A DNA stretch of 64,000 nucleotides. It comes from Gemmatimonadetes bacterium SCN 70-22. GTDB lineage: Bacteria; Gemmatimonadota; Gemmatimonadetes; Gemmatimonadales; Gemmatimonadaceae. Below are positions 1-8,615 of the stretch, piece after piece. The notes under the pieces are model-generated. The model was not told the DNA's origin, did not search any database, and saw nothing but the letters and a program-made list of their open reading frames with translations. The translations under genes were made by a program, and so were the position numbers. Location of the stretch: positions 1 to 64,000 of the forward strand of contig MEDZ01000004.1 in the NCBI GenBank assembly GCA_001724275.1. Direction: 5' to 3'. How positions within the stretch are numbered: position 1 is the first letter of the stretch; each line of letters starts with the position of its first letter.

Positions 1-1028
1 CGCTGCCGCGCCTCGCGGTCATCCTGGCATGGGGGAGCGTCGCCGGATCGGCGCTGCAGCTGGCGGTGCAGTGGCGCAACGTGTCGCGGGTGCTCGGCGC
101 CTGGCGGGTGAGCGTGAGCGCGCGCTCGCCGCACGTGCGCACCGTGTTGCGCAACTTCGGGCCAGTCTTCGTGGGGCGCGGCGTCACGCAGCTCAGCGCC
201 TACATCGACTCGTTCATCGCCTCGTTCCTGGTCATGGGGGCGCCGACGATCCTCAACAATGTGCAGCTGCTCTACATGCTCCCCGTCTCCCTCTTCGGGA
301 TGTCGATCTCGGCCGCCGAGCTCCCCGCGATGTCGAGCGTGACCGGCGAGAGCGCGGAGATCGCGGATCGCCTGCGCGACCGGCTCGCCCTCGGCCTGCG
401 GCGGATCGCCTTCTTCATCGTCCCGTCGGCCGTGGCCTTCCTCGCCTTCGGGGACCTGCTGGCGCGCCTCGTCTTCGAAGGGGGCGAGTTCCAGGCCAGG
501 GAGGTGCAGTGGGTGTGGGGCGTGCTGGCCGGATCCGCCGTCGGGTTGCTGGCCTCGACGCTCGGGCGCCTGTACGCCAGCTCCCTCTACGCGCTGCATG
601 ACACGCGCACCCCCCTCCGGTTCGCGATCGTACGGGTGGCGCTGACGACGGCGCTGGGCTTCGTGGCCTCGCTCTGGCTTCCCGGGGTGCTGGGCATCGA
701 CCCTCGCTGGGCCGTGACCGGACTCACCGCCTCGGCAGGGGTGGCGGCGTGGGTCGAGTTCGCCCTGTTGCGGCGCGCGGTCGGACTGCGCATCGGCGCG
801 GTCTCGCTCCCTCGGTCGTTCCTCTTCACGCTGTGGGGGTGCGCGGTGACCGCGGCGGCGATCGGATGGGGGGTTCGCGAGGTGCTCGGAGGGGCGCGCG
901 GAATCGTCGCGAGCGCCGCGGTCCTCGGCACCTTCTCACTCGGCTACGGCGCCGCCACGCTCGCCGCGGGGGTCCCGCAGGCGCGGGCGATCGCGGGGCG
1001 CTTGGGGAGGGGCGTGGGGCGCAGGTGA
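1..1028 (+). CDS. murJ: Lipid II flippase MurJ, C-terminal part (5' end outside window)
   Basis: This is the C-terminal two thirds of a MurJ/MviN-type MOP-superfamily transporter, which moves lipid II across the inner membrane for peptidoglycan synthesis. The frame is open from the first base and begins with a typical MurJ segment (GSALQLAVQWRN). A run of hydrophobic segments follows, with the family-like stretches VFVGRGVTQLSAYIDSFIAS and LYMLPVSLFGMSISAAELPA and a late LYASSLYALHDTRTPLRFA segment. The stop is 26 bases before uvrC, on the same strand. The start and N-terminal helices are not visible, so total length cannot be judged. MurJ rather than another MOP exporter is chosen from these conserved loops. 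Confidence 0.9.
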   Translation, partial: LPRLAVILAWGSVAGSALQLAVQWRNVSRVLGAWRVSVSARSPHVRTVLRNFGPVFVGRGVTQLSAYIDSFIASFLVMGAPTILNNVQLLYMLPVSLFGMSISAAELPAMSSVTGESAEIADRLRDRLALGLRRIAFFIVPSAVAFLAFGDLLARLVFEGGEFQAREVQWVWGVLAGSAVGLLASTLGRLYASSLYALHDTRTPLRFAIVRVALTTALGFVASLWLPGVLGIDPRWAVTGLTASAGVAAWVEFALLRRAVGLRIGAVSLPRSFLFTLWGCAVTAAAIGWGVREVLGGARGIVASAAVLGTFSLGYGAATLAAGVPQARAIAGRLGRGVGRR

Positions 1029-1054
1029 GGAGCCGGGCGCTGTAGATTCCATTC

Positions 1055-3034
1055 ATGCGCGAGACTCCGGCGGACGTCGCCGCCAAGCTCCCCCACCTCC
1101 CCGAGACCCCCGGCGTCTACCTCTGGAAGGATGCCCAGGGTACGGTGCTGTACGTCGGGAAGGCAAAGCGCCTGCGCTCGCGGGTGCGCAGCTACTTCGC
1201 GAGCACGCACGAGGGCTCGGTCAAGACGCAGGCGCTCGTGCGGCTGATCGCCGAGCTGGACACGATCGTCGTCCCGACCGAGGCCCATGCGCTCCTCCTC
1301 GAGGCGAACCTGATCAAGGAGTACCGCCCCCGCTTCAACATCGCGCTGCGCGACGACAAGTCGTACCCGTACATCAAGGTCACGGTGCAGGAGCCGTTCC
1401 CGCGGTTGCTCGTCACCCGCATCGTGCGGAGCGACGGCGGGCGCTATTTCGGGCCGTACACCGACGTCGGGGCGATGCGGCGCGCCCTCAACGTCGTCAA
1501 GCGGATCTTCACGGTGCGCTCCTGCCACTACGCGCTCCCCGAGGACGCCCCTGACCGCCCCTGCCTGGACTACCACATCGGGAAGTGCAAGGCGCCGTGT
1601 GTCGGATACCAGAGCGAGGCCGACTACCGGGCGATGATCGATGAGGTCGTCCTCTTCCTCGAGGGGCGCACGGCGGAGGTCGTCTCGCGCGTGCGCGAAC
1701 GCATGCAGGAAGCCTCCGCCTCGCTCAACTTCGAGCGAGCGGCGGAGCTGCGCGATGCGCTCCTGCGCCTGGAGACGCTCGAGGAACCGACGGTCGTGGT
1801 GCAGGTCGAGGGGGGGGACCGGGACGTGATCGGCTACGCGCGCGACGGCGACGACGCCTGCGTCACGACGCTCCGGGTGCGCGGGGGCAAGCTCCTGGCG
1901 CGCGACCAGCGCTTCCTCGAGAACCTCGAGGGCGAGGAGGACGCCGCCATCCTCTCGGCGTACCTGGCGCGTGCCTACGCGCCGTCGAACGAGCGGGCCG
2001 CGGAGCTGCTGGTCCCGATGGACTTCGAGGACCGGGCCCTGCTGGAGGAGACGTTGCGGACGACGCGGGTCGTCGTGCCGCAGCGCGGCCCGAGACGCGA
2101 GCTGGTGCAGCTGGCGGAACAGAACGCGCGCCACCTCCTCGAGGAGTTCAAGCTGGCGGCCGACGAGGCGGACGAGCGGGCGGCGAGCCCCGTGTACGAG
2201 TTGCAGCGCGAACTCGGGCTCCAGAAGCTGCCGCGCAGCCTCGTCTGCTTCGACATCTCGACGGCGCATGGGACCGACACGGTCGGATCGTGCGTCTGGT
2301 TCGAGAATGGGCGACCGCGCCGGGCGGAGTACCGCAAGTTCAAGGTGAAGACGGTGGAGGGGACCGACGACTTCGCGTCGATGCACGAGGTGGTCGCGCG
2401 CTATTTCGGGCGTCGCCTCGAGGAGGGGAAGCCGCTCCCCGACCTGGTCGTCATCGATGGCGGCAAGGGGCAGCTGAACGCGGCGCACGAAGCCCTCCGC
2501 TCACTGGGGCTTGGTGAGATGCCGCTCATCTCGCTGGCGAAGAAGGAGGAGGAGATCTTCGTCCTCGGACGGAGCGAATCACTCCGCCTCTCGCGTCGCT
2601 CCCCGGCGCTTCGCACCCTGCAGCAGGCCCGCGACGAGGCGCACCGCTTCGCGGTGTCGTTCAACCGGGCGCGTCGCTCGATGCGCACCCTGACGTCGGA
2701 GCTGCTGCGCATACCGGGCATCGGCACTGCCCGGCGGCGCGTCCTCCTGAAGGCGTTCGGCTCGCTGCAGGGGGTCCGCGACGCGGCTCCCGAGGACATC
2801 GCCGCCCTCCCCGGGTTCTCCCTCGCCTCGGCACGCCGTGTCGTGCAGGCGTTGCGGCCGACGGATGGAGCGTCGAGCACCCCCGGGGAGCCGGTGGCCC
2901 CGGGCGCAGCGCCCGGAGGGGGTGGCGCGTCATCTGATCCAGGGGCGGTCGACGATCCGTCCGCGCCAGGTGCTCCATCGCCTGCCGCCGCTCCATCCGC
3001 TGTCATCGACCCGTCGTCCCCACACACGCACTGA
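1055..3034 (+). CDS. uvrC: Excinuclease ABC subunit C (UvrC)
   Basis: UvrC makes the two incisions around a DNA lesion in nucleotide excision repair, working with UvrB. The 659-residue protein has the expected order: an N-terminal GIY-YIG nuclease (GVYLWKDAQGTVLYVGKAK, about residues 20-40), a UVR motif that binds UvrB (SLNFERAAELRDALLRLE, about 222-240), an RNase H-like nuclease core (LVCFDIS and LVVIDGGKGQLN), and a C-terminal helix-hairpin-helix pair (IPGIGTARRRVLLKAFGS). The start ATG at 1055 puts the nuclease domain at the usual distance. After the last HhH the protein carries an unusual tail of about 55 residues rich in Pro, Ala, Gly and Ser, which is probably disordered. It sits alone between murJ and thrC. 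Confidence 0.97.
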   Translation: MRETPADVAAKLPHLPETPGVYLWKDAQGTVLYVGKAKRLRSRVRSYFASTHEGSVKTQALVRLIAELDTIVVPTEAHALLLEANLIKEYRPRFNIALRDDKSYPYIKVTVQEPFPRLLVTRIVRSDGGRYFGPYTDVGAMRRALNVVKRIFTVRSCHYALPEDAPDRPCLDYHIGKCKAPCVGYQSEADYRAMIDEVVLFLEGRTAEVVSRVRERMQEASASLNFERAAELRDALLRLETLEEPTVVVQVEGGDRDVIGYARDGDDACVTTLRVRGGKLLARDQRFLENLEGEEDAAILSAYLARAYAPSNERAAELLVPMDFEDRALLEETLRTTRVVVPQRGPRRELVQLAEQNARHLLEEFKLAADEADERAASPVYELQRELGLQKLPRSLVCFDISTAHGTDTVGSCVWFENGRPRRAEYRKFKVKTVEGTDDFASMHEVVARYFGRRLEEGKPLPDLVVIDGGKGQLNAAHEALRSLGLGEMPLISLAKKEEEIFVLGRSESLRLSRRSPALRTLQQARDEAHRFAVSFNRARRSMRTLTSELLRIPGIGTARRRVLLKAFGSLQGVRDAAPEDIAALPGFSLASARRVVQALRPTDGASSTPGEPVAPGAAPGGGGASSDPGAVDDPSAPGAPSPAAAPSAVIDPSSPHTH

Positions 3035-3067
3035 CCCCGCTCCCTCCCTCCCTTCACACTTCCTGAC

Positions 3068-4213
3068 ATGCCCCGCTGGACCCTCGCCTGCTCTGCCTGT
3101 GGCCACCCCGAAACGCAGGATGCCGGTGTCGGCCTGTGCCCCACGTGCGGCCAACCGTTCCTCGCCGTCCTCGACGGTCCCGCGCCCAGGCGTGACGCCC
3201 TGCTCCCGCGGTGGGACATGTGGCGGTACGCGGCCGCCCTCCCGCTCGCCGACGGCGAGGCGCCGGTATCGTTAGGCGAGGGGATGACTCCGCTGTCCGA
3301 GCATCCCGGGCTCGCGCGTCTCGTGGGGGTCCGCCGCCTCTGGGTCAAGGATGAAGGGGTCAACCCGACCGCGTCGTTCAAGGCGCGTGGGCTGAGTGCC
3401 GCCGTGACGCGTGCGCGCGCGCGCGGCGTCCCCGGGCTGGTGGTTCCCACCGCAGGAAACGCCGGGGCGGCGCTCGCGGCGTACGCGGCCGCGGCCGGGC
3501 TCGCGGCACGCATCTACGCCCCCGACACCACCCCGCGCCCCATCCTCGACACCATCCGCGCGATGGGAGTGGAGCTGGTGACGATCGACGGACACATCGG
3601 CGACTGCGGGCGGCTGAGCGCCGAACACGCGCACGCGACGGGTTTCTTCAACGTCGCCACGCTGCGGGAGCCATACCGCGCGGAGGGAAACAAGACGCTC
3701 GGCCTCGAGCTCGCCGAGCAACTCGGCTGGCGGCTGCCGGACGCCGTCGTGTACCCCACCGGGGGGGGGGAAGGGGTGATCGGGATGTGGAAGGCCTTCC
3801 ACGAGATGCGCGCCTGGGGGTGGCTCGACGCGGGTGCACGCCTCCCGCAGATGATCGTCGCGCAGGCGTCTGGCTGTGCACCGCTCGTGCGTGCGCATGC
3901 CGAGGGGGCCGACCGCGCCACCCCATGGGAGAACCCGTGGACCCACGCGAGCGGGCTGCGAGTTCCCGGCCCGCTGGGCGACCGGCTGGTGCTCAAGACG
4001 CTGCGGGAGAGCGGCGGCGACGCCGAGAGTGCGAGTGAGGAGGAGATTCGCGACTACACGGCCCGCCTGGCACACCTCACCGGCATCGACGCGGCCCCGG
4101 AAGGGGGGGCGGCGCTCTTCGTCACCGCGAAGCTGGTTCGGCTGGGGCGCCTCTCGGCCGACAGCGAGGTCGTGGTCTACAACACGGGGAGTGGAGCCAG
4201 CTACCGGGCATAG
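3068..4213 (+). CDS. thrC: Threonine synthase
   Basis: A PLP-dependent fold-type II enzyme that converts O-phosphohomoserine to threonine. The 381-residue protein starts with a small zinc-ribbon-like segment (CSACGH about residue 9 and CPTCGQ about residue 25), as in the class with a short N terminus. The PLP lysine lies in NPTASFKARG, the cofactor asparagine loop in VPTAGNAGAALA, and the phosphate-binding glycine loop in YPTGGGEGVIG. It ends with GSG. The distinction from threonine dehydratase rests on the zinc ribbon and on the KTLGLELAEQLGW segment typical of threonine synthases. The preceding gap to uvrC is 33 bases. No hom or thrB is next to it in this window. Confidence 0.9.
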   Translation: MPRWTLACSACGHPETQDAGVGLCPTCGQPFLAVLDGPAPRRDALLPRWDMWRYAAALPLADGEAPVSLGEGMTPLSEHPGLARLVGVRRLWVKDEGVNPTASFKARGLSAAVTRARARGVPGLVVPTAGNAGAALAAYAAAAGLAARIYAPDTTPRPILDTIRAMGVELVTIDGHIGDCGRLSAEHAHATGFFNVATLREPYRAEGNKTLGLELAEQLGWRLPDAVVYPTGGGEGVIGMWKAFHEMRAWGWLDAGARLPQMIVAQASGCAPLVRAHAEGADRATPWENPWTHASGLRVPGPLGDRLVLKTLRESGGDAESASEEEIRDYTARLAHLTGIDAAPEGGAALFVTAKLVRLGRLSADSEVVVYNTGSGASYRA

Positions 4214-4240
4214 CGCGCCCAGGCAGTGTATTTTTCTCCC

Positions 4241-5416
4241 GTGACCATCGCGATCCTCGAACCGTTCAGCGGCATTTCCGGAGACATGATGCTGGGGGCG
4301 CTCGTCCACGTGGGGCTCGACCCCGCCTGGCTCGAGGCGCTCCCGGTGCGTCTCGGGTTGGGCGATGTGCGGGTGCGCATCGCCGATGTGCAACGCGGGA
4401 TGATCGCGTGCAAGAAGGTGGATTTCGACATTCCCGAGCAGCCGCACGGGCGCCACATCCACGAGATCCGCGCCCTCGTGGCCAAGGCGCCGGTCCCGTC
4501 CCTGGTGCGCGAGCGTGCCGATCAGGCCTTCACCGCCATCGCGGAGGAGGAGGGTGAGATCCACGGCGTGAGTGCCGACGAGGTCCACCTGCACGAGGTC
4601 GGGGCGGTGGACGCCATCCTCGACATCGTGGGATCGATCTGGGGGTTGAGCGAACTGGGGGTCTCGCGCGTTTGCTGTGGGACCATTTCGCTGGGAGACG
4701 GCTTCGTGAAGGCGGCACACGGGATCCTCCCCGTCCCCGCGCCGGCCACGCTCCGGTTGCTGGAAGGGCACACCGTGCGCCCCGGCCCCGAGGGGGCAGG
4801 GGAGCTGGTCACGCCGACGGGGGCGGCGTTGGTGAAGGTGCTGTCGACCGGCGCTCCCCCGGCGCGCTACATCCCGCGGTGCAGCGGGTATGGTGCCGGG
4901 ACGAAGGACCTGCTGGGACGGGCCAACGCCCTCCGCATCACGCTGGCCGACGATGTCACCGCCGGCGACGAGGGTGTCGAGCGCCTCGTCCTGCTGGCCA
5001 CCGACCTCGACGACCTGTCGCCGGAACTGGTGGCGGGGTGCGCCGATCTGGTGCGGGAGGCGGGCGCGCTGGACGTGGTGCTGACGGCGACCCAGATGAA
5101 GAAGGGGCGCGTGGGGACGCGGATGGAGGCGCTGGTGCGCGAAGACGACGTCGGGCGCATCGAGGACATCCTGTTCGCGAACACGTCGACGTTAGGCATC
5201 CGGCGCTCGGTCGTCGAACGGCGTGCCCTCACGCGCGAGGCGCGGGCCGTGCGCGTGCTGGGGCACCGCGTGCGGGTGAAGGTCGCCATCCTGCCTAACG
5301 GCACCCGGCGCGCCAAGCCGGAGTTCGATGATGTGCGGGCGGTGGCGCAAGCCACCGGCCGGACGCTGGGCGACGTGTCGTCGCTGGCCCTGGCCGAGGC
5401 GGAACGCGATTGCTGA
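4241..5416 (+). CDS. larC: Nickel-pincer cofactor nickel insertion protein LarC
   Basis: LarC (DUF111 family) inserts nickel into the pyridinium-thiocarboxylate cofactor used by LarA-type racemases. The 391-residue protein opens with ILEPFSGISGDMMLGALVHV and carries the family motif DEVHLHEVGAVDAILDIVG, then CSGYGAGTKDL and a C-terminal KKGRVGTRMEALV segment. I choose the GTG at 4241, directly before TIAILEPFSGISGD. A GTG 15 bases upstream is possible but gives an unusual lead. The gene follows thrC by 27 bases. No larA, larB or larE is visible in this window, so its partner enzymes must lie elsewhere or it serves another nickel enzyme; that is inference. Confidence 0.88.
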   Translation: MTIAILEPFSGISGDMMLGALVHVGLDPAWLEALPVRLGLGDVRVRIADVQRGMIACKKVDFDIPEQPHGRHIHEIRALVAKAPVPSLVRERADQAFTAIAEEEGEIHGVSADEVHLHEVGAVDAILDIVGSIWGLSELGVSRVCCGTISLGDGFVKAAHGILPVPAPATLRLLEGHTVRPGPEGAGELVTPTGAALVKVLSTGAPPARYIPRCSGYGAGTKDLLGRANALRITLADDVTAGDEGVERLVLLATDLDDLSPELVAGCADLVREAGALDVVLTATQMKKGRVGTRMEALVREDDVGRIEDILFANTSTLGIRRSVVERRALTREARAVRVLGHRVRVKVAILPNGTRRAKPEFDDVRAVAQATGRTLGDVSSLALAEAERDC

Positions 5417-5520
5417 AGATGGGTAGGATTCACGCCGGCGCGCGCGTCGCGCCCAGTCAGGCGCGCGGCCGCGCGCCGTTCCAGGCGCCTGGCGCGCCGT
5501 TCCATGCAAGGAGATCTCGA

Positions 5521-7059
5521 ATGAACCTGTTCCGCTTCTCGGTGGTCCTCACCCTCGCGCTCGCGCTTCGCCCGGTTCCCGGCGTGGCGCAGGACGCGTG
5601 CACCATCGATGAGAAGAAGCCGAATCAAGTGAAGGATGCCGCCAGCGCGCTCACCAAGGCCGACCTCCCGATCGGCAAGCCGGAGGACAAGCGCAAGGCG
5701 ATGCTGCAGGCGGTCACGCTCCTGACCAAGGACCAGGAGAAGATCGTGGCCGCCAATCCCACGGGGCGCGCCTTCGTGCTCGGGCGCGCGCTCGCCATGA
5801 TCGCCGAGCAGTACAAGGACAGCGGCTTCGCCCCGGTCAAGCGCGGCAGCGTGGGCTACGCCACCGATCCCGACGGGATGATCGACCTCGTGGCGGCGAC
5901 GGACTCGGCGTTCGACCTCGTCGAGGCCTCCAACCCGGCGTGCAAGGCCGAGACCGAGGAGTCGCGCCGGCGCCTGTATGCCCCGCTCGTCAACGCGGCG
6001 GTCAACGTCTACAACCAGCAACTCACCGACTCGGCGGCGGCGCTCGTCCGTCGCGGCCTCTCCGTCTACGACGATTACCGCCTGGCGTACATCGCCTACA
6101 ACATCCTCGGCAACGTCCAGCAGTCCAAGGACTCGGTCGACGCCGCCGTGGTGTCGTTCAAGAAGATGGCTACGCTCATGAAGGGCGACACCGCCACCGT
6201 CGAGGAGCGCAAGAACGTCATGCTCAACATCGCCCAGCTGGTGATGTCGCAGGGCGAGTCGCTCGAGGGGGAGGCGAAGGCGGCCAAGTTCGCGGATGCG
6301 ACGGCCTATCTCGAGGCGTACCTCGCCGAGTTCCCGGGTGACGCCAAGGCGCAGGGGGCGCTTGCCCGCGCGCAGATCGCCAGCGGCAACAGCGCCGCCG
6401 CCGAGAAGGTGTTCGGCGCGATGATCGCGAGCCCGGGCACGTACTCCGATGCCGCGCTGTTCGAGGCCGGAGTCAACGCGGCCCGCGCCGATCGGGCCGC
6501 CGACGCGGCGGCGCTCTTCGACGCCGGGCTGAAGAAGAACGTCGCCTCGCGCGATGGCCTGTTCAACTACGCCGTCACACTCCAGAAGCTGGAGAAGTGG
6601 ACCGAGGTCCCCGCGATCCTCACCCGCCTGGTGAACGTCGACCCGGAGAACCCCGACAACTACCAGCTCTGGGCACTGTACTACCAGAACGAGGCCAAGC
6701 TGCGGAAGGACGCGGCGGCCAAGAAGCCGGCCACCTCGCCCGAGGCGAAGGCGTACGCCGCCGCCAACGATTCTCTCCTGAAGTACTTCAAGCGCATGTC
6801 CGAGGCGCCGGTCAAGGTGACCTTCAACCTGTGGGCGCACGACGAGAACAAGCACACGCTGGGTGGGGCGATCGAGAACACGACGGACGCCGAGAAGAGC
6901 TATACGCTCAAGTTCGAGTTCCTCGATGCCGCCGGGACGGTGGTCTCCACCAAGGACGTCGTGGTCGAGGCGGTCGGCGCGAAGAAGTCGAAGTCGTTCC
7001 GCGTGGAGGTGGAAGGCGCGGGGATCCTCGCCTATCGCTACGCCCCGCTCGGCGGCTAG
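5521..7059 (+). CDS. Secreted TPR-repeat protein with C-terminal FxLYD-like domain
   Basis: A 512-residue exported protein of unknown specific role. It begins with a signal peptide (basic MNLFR, then a hydrophobic stretch ending near GVAQ-DAC at about residue 24) and continues as alpha-helical repeats rich in Ala, Lys and Asp that look like TPR units (for example ADAAALFDAGLKKNVASRDG and KWTEVPAILTRLVNVDPENP). The last 80 residues turn to beta structure (LGGAIENTTDAEKSYTLKFE and FLDAAGTVVSTKDVVVE) and resemble FxLYD/CARDB-like modules. The start is set by a strong AAGGAG ribosome site at 5509-5514. The gene stands alone between larC and a hairpin at 7090. The TPR assignment is moderate and the C-terminal domain name is tentative. 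Confidence 0.75.
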   Translation: MNLFRFSVVLTLALALRPVPGVAQDACTIDEKKPNQVKDAASALTKADLPIGKPEDKRKAMLQAVTLLTKDQEKIVAANPTGRAFVLGRALAMIAEQYKDSGFAPVKRGSVGYATDPDGMIDLVAATDSAFDLVEASNPACKAETEESRRRLYAPLVNAAVNVYNQQLTDSAAALVRRGLSVYDDYRLAYIAYNILGNVQQSKDSVDAAVVSFKKMATLMKGDTATVEERKNVMLNIAQLVMSQGESLEGEAKAAKFADATAYLEAYLAEFPGDAKAQGALARAQIASGNSAAAEKVFGAMIASPGTYSDAALFEAGVNAARADRAADAAALFDAGLKKNVASRDGLFNYAVTLQKLEKWTEVPAILTRLVNVDPENPDNYQLWALYYQNEAKLRKDAAAKKPATSPEAKAYAAANDSLLKYFKRMSEAPVKVTFNLWAHDENKHTLGGAIENTTDAEKSYTLKFEFLDAAGTVVSTKDVVVEAVGAKKSKSFRVEVEGAGILAYRYAPLGG

Positions 7060-7089
7060 CCGAGGGCCAGGCAGCGGCGACGGGAGTAC

Positions 7090-7124
7090 ACGGCGGCGTG
7101 GCCCGGGACGGGCTACGCCGCCGT
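7090..7124 (+). terminator. Hairpin after the TPR gene, probable terminator
   Basis: A 15-pair stem: ACGGCGGCGT plus GCCC pairs with GGGC plus ACGCCGCCGT, with one G-T pair inside and a short GGGAC loop. It lies 30 bases after the stop at 7059 and is followed by a weak pyrimidine tract (CGTCGTCCTTCC) rather than a clean T run. The position and stability fit transcription termination, but the poor T tract lowers confidence. Confidence 0.5.
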
Positions 7125-7222
7125 CGTCCTTCCCCCCGGCCATCCTGAGGCGTGACGACGGGTTCAAGGGTGAAAGTGTATGCGCCGCATTGATATCGGC
7201 GCGGTGAACTACTAAGTTCCTT

Positions 7223-7248
7223 GAGGTCCATCCAGTCGGGTGGACTTC
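7223..7248 (+). promoter_or_regulatory. Leader hairpin before the DUF512-der operon
   Basis: An 11-pair hairpin (left arm GAGGTCCATCC, loop AGTC, right arm GGGTGGACTTC, with G-T pairs) followed by AGTGTTTTC. It lies 63 bases before the ATG at 7311, in a locally AT-richer stretch (7180-7250) that probably also holds the promoter. A TTGATA at 7190-7195 and TACTAA at 7210-7215 are visible but only 14 bases apart, so I do not call a promoter. The hairpin could be an attenuator, a 5' stabiliser or incidental. The rest of the 251-base gap (7060-7310) shows only the hairpin at 7090. Confidence 0.3.
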
Positions 7249-7310
7249 AGTGTTTTCGGGGGAAGATTGCGTGTCAACGCGTCCTTCCCCCGTTCGTCTC
7301 TGGCCCGTCC

Positions 7311-8615
7311 ATGGTCCGCGTCGCCCGCGTCCTTCCCGACAGCATCGCCCAGGAACTCGAGATCGTCCCCGGGACGGAGATTCTCTCCGTCAATGGGCGA
7401 GAGATCGCGGATTTCCTCGACTGGGAGTTCCTGACCGCCGACGACGAGTTGGAGGTCGCGGTGCGCCTCCCGGGCGGCGACGAGGTGGTGTACGACATCG
7501 AACGCCCGGAGGGCGAGGGGCTTGGCGTCGAGCTCGAGCCACCCTCGGTGCGGCGCTGCGCGAATCGCTGCGAGTTCTGCTTCATCGAGGGGCTCCCAAA
7601 GGGGTTGAGGAAGCCGCTGTACATCCGCGACGACGATTATCGCCTGTCGTTCGCGTACGGGAACTTCGCGACGCTCTCCAACCTCAAGGAGCGCGACGTC
7701 CAGCGCATCATCGAGTACCGCCTCTCGCCGCTCTACGTCTCGGTCCATGCGACGCCCTGGGAGGCGCGCAAGAAGCTCCTCAACAATCCGCGCGTTCCCA
7801 ACATCGTCGAGCAGCTCACGCGCCTCGTGGACGGGGGGATCCAGTTCCATGGGCAAATGGTGGTCGTTCCCGGGCTCAACGATGGGGAGGTGCTGGAGCA
7901 GTCGCTCACGGACCTCTGGAACTTCGGCGACGCCTGCCTGTCGGTGGCGCTCGTTCCCGTGGGGCTGACGCAGTTCTCGCACCTGTACACCGGGGAGTCG
8001 ATGGATCGCCAGAACGCCCTTCGCCTGCTGGAGACGGCGGAGCGCTGGGCGGCGCGGGGGCGTGCCGAGCGCGGCGAGGCGTGGGTGTACGGGTCGGACG
8101 AGCTGTATCTCCTGGCCGGCCGGGAGCTCCCGGACGTGGCGCACTATGGGGACTTCGCCCAGATCGAGAACGGGGTTGGGGCGGTGACGAGCCTGCGGCA
8201 TCGGGTGGCGCAGGGGCTGGATACGCTCCCCCGGCTGGATGGGAAGCGGATCGCGGTCGTCACCGGGCGCGCGATGCGCGAGATCATGCCGCCGTTGCTG
8301 GCGCAGCTGACGGCCGCGACGGGGGCGACGTTCGAGATGCTGGTGACCACGAACTCCCTGTTCGGCCCCACGACGACGACGGCCGGGCTCCTGGTGGGTG
8401 CCGACGTCCTCGGTGCGCTGCGGGACCGGCACGACGTGGACCTGGCGCTGATCCCGGCGGAGACGATCAACGAGGACGGGATCTTCCTCGACGACCTGAC
8501 GTTCGTCGGCGTGCGGGAGTCGCTCCCGATGCCGGTCTATCCTTCCTACGACTTCATCGACGTGCTGCAACTCGAAGGTCACTCCATGTCTTCCAGCGTG
8601 GCGGGGGCATCGTGA
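7311..8615 (+). CDS. Radical SAM DUF512 family protein with N-terminal PDZ-like domain
   Basis: A 434-residue protein of the widely conserved DUF512 radical SAM family, whose substrate is not established. An N-terminal PDZ-like domain (about residues 1-75, IAQELEIVPGTEILSVNGRE) is followed by a radical SAM cluster motif CANRCEFC (CxxxCxxC, about residues 83-90) with FIEGLPKGLRKPLYIRDDDY after it. A C-terminal DUF512 region contains VTGRAMREIMPPLL and the terminal FLDDLT segment. The ATG at 7311 gives the usual N terminus. Its stop TGA overlaps the GTG start of der (GTGA), which suggests translational coupling. Pairing of this family with der is a known recurrent neighbourhood; here the sequence shows it directly. 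Confidence 0.9.
   Translation: MVRVARVLPDSIAQELEIVPGTEILSVNGREIADFLDWEFLTADDELEVAVRLPGGDEVVYDIERPEGEGLGVELEPPSVRRCANRCEFCFIEGLPKGLRKPLYIRDDDYRLSFAYGNFATLSNLKERDVQRIIEYRLSPLYVSVHATPWEARKKLLNNPRVPNIVEQLTRLVDGGIQFHGQMVVVPGLNDGEVLEQSLTDLWNFGDACLSVALVPVGLTQFSHLYTGESMDRQNALRLLETAERWAARGRAERGEAWVYGSDELYLLAGRELPDVAHYGDFAQIENGVGAVTSLRHRVAQGLDTLPRLDGKRIAVVTGRAMREIMPPLLAQLTAATGATFEMLVTTNSLFGPTTTTAGLLVGADVLGALRDRHDVDLALIPAETINEDGIFLDDLTFVGVRESLPMPVYPSYDFIDVLQLEGHSMSSSVAGAS

Noticed and set aside
944-2488. Long open frame on the - strand across uvrC (514 codons)
   Set aside because: It is antisense to a clear uvrC; its His/Arg/Leu-rich composition is typical of shadow frames in very GC-rich DNA.
4226-4240. 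Upstream GTG start for larC
   Set aside because: It would add a YFSP lead not typical of the family; the GTG at 4241 is directly before the conserved N terminus.
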